Source: Gammaproteobacteria bacterium (lineage in GTDB: Bacteria > Pseudomonadota > Gammaproteobacteria > Burkholderiales > Nitrosomonadaceae). From it: a DNA stretch of 64,000 bases. The position numbers were made by a program, and so were the translations under genes. The stretch covers positions 80,124-144,123 of the forward strand of contig JAUIIB010000002.1 in the NCBI GenBank assembly GCA_030431985.1, written 5' to 3'. Positions within the stretch are counted from its first letter, which is position 1; each line of letters opens with the position of its first letter. Positions 62,697-64,000 of the stretch are shown here, piece by piece. The notes under the pieces are model-generated. The model was not told where the DNA came from, did no database searches, and was given only the letters and a program-made list of their open reading frames with translations.

Positions 62697-63368
62697 TTAC
62701 TTGGACGTTACAACGCCGTTTAATCCCAGTTTTCTGAGCTTATCCAATTCATTTTCCGCTGTTTCACGATCTAAGAATGTGCCGAAACGAACACGTGTGA
62801 CAACATTATTATTAACTTTATGCGATTCCATATATGCATTCAGTCCATTGGATCGCAAAATATCCAACTGTTGTTGCGCTTTCAATTGATCCGAGAATGC
62901 ACCCAACTGAATAACATACTCAGAAGCAGTATGAATGGGTTTGGGAGTATCAGTTTGTACAACTGCTAGCCGCGGTTTAATGCCTGGAATAGGAATGTGG
63001 TTATCAAGAACCTCAACATGTTGATCTGCATCCTCATCTTGATCTATATCCTCAAGCTGGCTTGGTTGTTGGAGCGATAGAGGCAGGTCTGGTGATGTTT
63101 CTGGTTCAAGATTGGATTGACCAGAAACCTGTTCCGGCACATCAGCTGGCCGTATTTTCGAGGATAACATAGGGGATATACTACTGGTATCATCTTCAGG
63201 GAACAAATGGATATCAATCTCATGCGTATCCGTATCGTCCGGTTTAGGCTCATCAAAAATCAAGGGCAGCACAATAATTGCCACAATTGTCAGAACAACA
63301 GCCCCGACTAGTCGACGCCTCGCGCGTTTTCTGAGCAATAACTCTTCTTCAGTAATGTTTTTGTTCAT
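62697..63368 (-). CDS. dedD: DedD-like SPOR-domain cell-division protein
   Basis: A 223-residue bitopic protein: a cytoplasmic basic start (LLLRKRARRRLVG), a membrane helix near 22-40 (AVVLTIVAIIVLPLIF), an acidic Pro/Ser-rich linker, and a C-terminal SPOR domain (about 148-222, YVIQLGAFSDQLKAQQQLDI and VTRVRFGTFLDRETAENEL). SPOR domains bind denuded peptidoglycan at the septum. The position between folC (10 bp) and cvpA is the usual one for dedD. Confidence 0.9.
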   Translation of the reverse strand: MNKNITEEELLLRKRARRRLVGAVVLTIVAIIVLPLIFDEPKPDDTDTHEIDIHLFPEDDTSSISPMLSSKIRPADVPEQVSGQSNLEPETSPDLPLSLQQPSQLEDIDQDEDADQHVEVLDNHIPIPGIKPRLAVVQTDTPKPIHTASEYVIQLGAFSDQLKAQQQLDILRSNGLNAYMESHKVNNNVVTRVRFGTFLDRETAENELDKLRKLGLNGVVTSK

Positions 63369-63377
63369 TCCGAATAT

Positions 63378-63998
63378 TCAATCATGACGGTTTGCTTCCC
63401 TATGAAAACGTAATACAGCGCCTACTGTATTAAATGATCCAAATACGCAAATTCTATCATTTTTGTCAGCGTGTTCACAGGCATATGTATAAGCCGAGAT
63501 CACATCTTCGAATTTAACAATAACCGGATTTTCGTGATTTATGTGTTGTGAGTATATACTTTTCAGTATTTCATCGACGCTGGCTCCTCTTGGCGCTAAA
63601 ACCGGCGCAATTAACCAAACATCAACATGGTGCATCAATTGTTGCACAACTCCGGCTATATCCTTATCTTGCAATATTGAAAATACCGCATAAGTTTTCC
63701 CAGTCGACTGGGTTTCTTTGAGGTTCTTTGCGAATGTAGAAGCTGCAGCGGGATTATGCGCGACATCCAGAATTGTCATTGGTTGAGTAGATAACACCTG
63801 AAATCTTCCCGGTAAATACGCGTTTAATAATCCTTCCCGTATTGCGTGCATACTTACCGGCAGCTGATTGCGCAATTGTTCCAAGGCCGTCAAGCAGGTA
63901 CTGGCATTATTCAATTGCTGTTCGCCACGTAGGACGGGTAACGGTAACGTATACCGTCTGCTTTGATGACTCCAGAAATGCCATCCGCTTTTTTCCAA
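63378..63998 (-). CDS. folC: Folylpolyglutamate/dihydrofolate synthase, C-terminal part (cut by window edge)
   Basis: The last 206 or so residues of FolC, which normally has about 430. LRGEQQLNNASTCLTALEQL is the middle of the enzyme, and TILDVAHNPAAASTFAKNL is the Mur-ligase-family C-terminal signature. The frame runs off the right edge, so the methionine at 63998 is an internal residue and not a start. It adds glutamate to dihydropteroate and folates. It is the first gene of the folC-dedD-cvpA-purF-metZ run. Confidence 0.93.
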   Translation of the reverse strand: MEKSGWHFWSHQSRRYTLPLPVLRGEQQLNNASTCLTALEQLRNQLPVSMHAIREGLLNAYLPGRFQVLSTQPMTILDVAHNPAAASTFAKNLKETQSTGKTYAVFSILQDKDIAGVVQQLMHHVDVWLIAPVLAPRGASVDEILKSIYSQHINHENPVIVKFEDVISAYTYACEHADKNDRICVFGSFNTVGAVLRFHREANRHD

Positions 63999-64000
63999 AC

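Noticed and set aside
1..64000. tRNA, rRNA, CRISPR arrays and intact insertion sequences
   Set aside because: Intergenic regions were read for T-loop patterns, regular short repeats and transposase motifs; none was found. A covariance-model search would be decisive for small RNAs.

Overview
The window looks like chromosome from a Nitrosomonas-like betaproteobacterium. This is inferred from gene content and order: alaA-hom-thrC, a norCBQD nitric oxide reductase operon, folC-dedD-cvpA-purF-metZ, hopanoid/squalene genes, queG/tsaE/amiC and mla transport genes. No ammonia monooxygenase, hydroxylamine oxidoreductase or rRNA gene lies in the window, so the genus is not proven. Base composition is moderately AT-rich, with very AT-rich patches at about 44.8-46.3 kb and 48.15-48.5 kb.

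Layout. 0-6.7 kb (+): a fused LicD-like/cytidylyltransferase protein (possibly open at the left edge), then alaA, hom, thrC, a DsbA-fold protein and a hotdog thioesterase, closed by a hairpin terminator. 6.8-11.2 kb (-): an OprI-like murein lipoprotein, an L,D-transpeptidase, phoB with Pho boxes in front of it, and a histidine kinase plus a response-regulator/TPR protein. 11.5-20.1 kb (+): a complete energised outer-membrane uptake locus (DUF3450, two ExbB-like proteins, ExbD, TonB, TPR protein, large TonB-dependent receptor). 20.1-29.4 kb (-): hpnA and a squalene synthase, lysA and the tiny lptM, an Mla-type phospholipid ABC transporter with a STAS-MlaE fusion and a PqiC-like lipoprotein, amiC and tsaE. 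29.4-34.3 kb (+): queG, purT, a hexose-6-phosphate mutarotase and an FG-GAP repeat protein.

34.5-44.3 kb: a PhoD-like phosphatase, then norCBQD (-). Divergent from it is a four-gene exported set (+): a TlpA-like thioredoxin, a BNR propeller with a Cys-x-Cys-Cys motif, CopC and a lipoprotein. A perfect FNR/DNR-type palindrome (TTGAT-CTAG-ATCAA) lies between the two operons, so they may be co-regulated. This set is the best candidate here for an undescribed system, perhaps copper handling or periplasmic redox work tied to nitrogen oxides.

44.3-54.7 kb is accessory in character: an AT-rich pair of anchor/TPR genes, a DUF2252 protein, a minimal HD-GYP protein, motAB, a membrane-linked methyltransferase, and a cyanase with an FNT-family channel. 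A 0.93 kb gap with palindromes leads to a PAS-sigma54 activator, which has GSFTGA in place of GAFTGA and a 16-bp inverted repeat against its start codon. 56.6-64 kb is housekeeping: cysS, two cyclophilins, metZ, purF, cvpA, a SPOR protein and the 3' part of folC, cut by the right edge. No tRNA, rRNA, CRISPR array or intact insertion sequence was seen.
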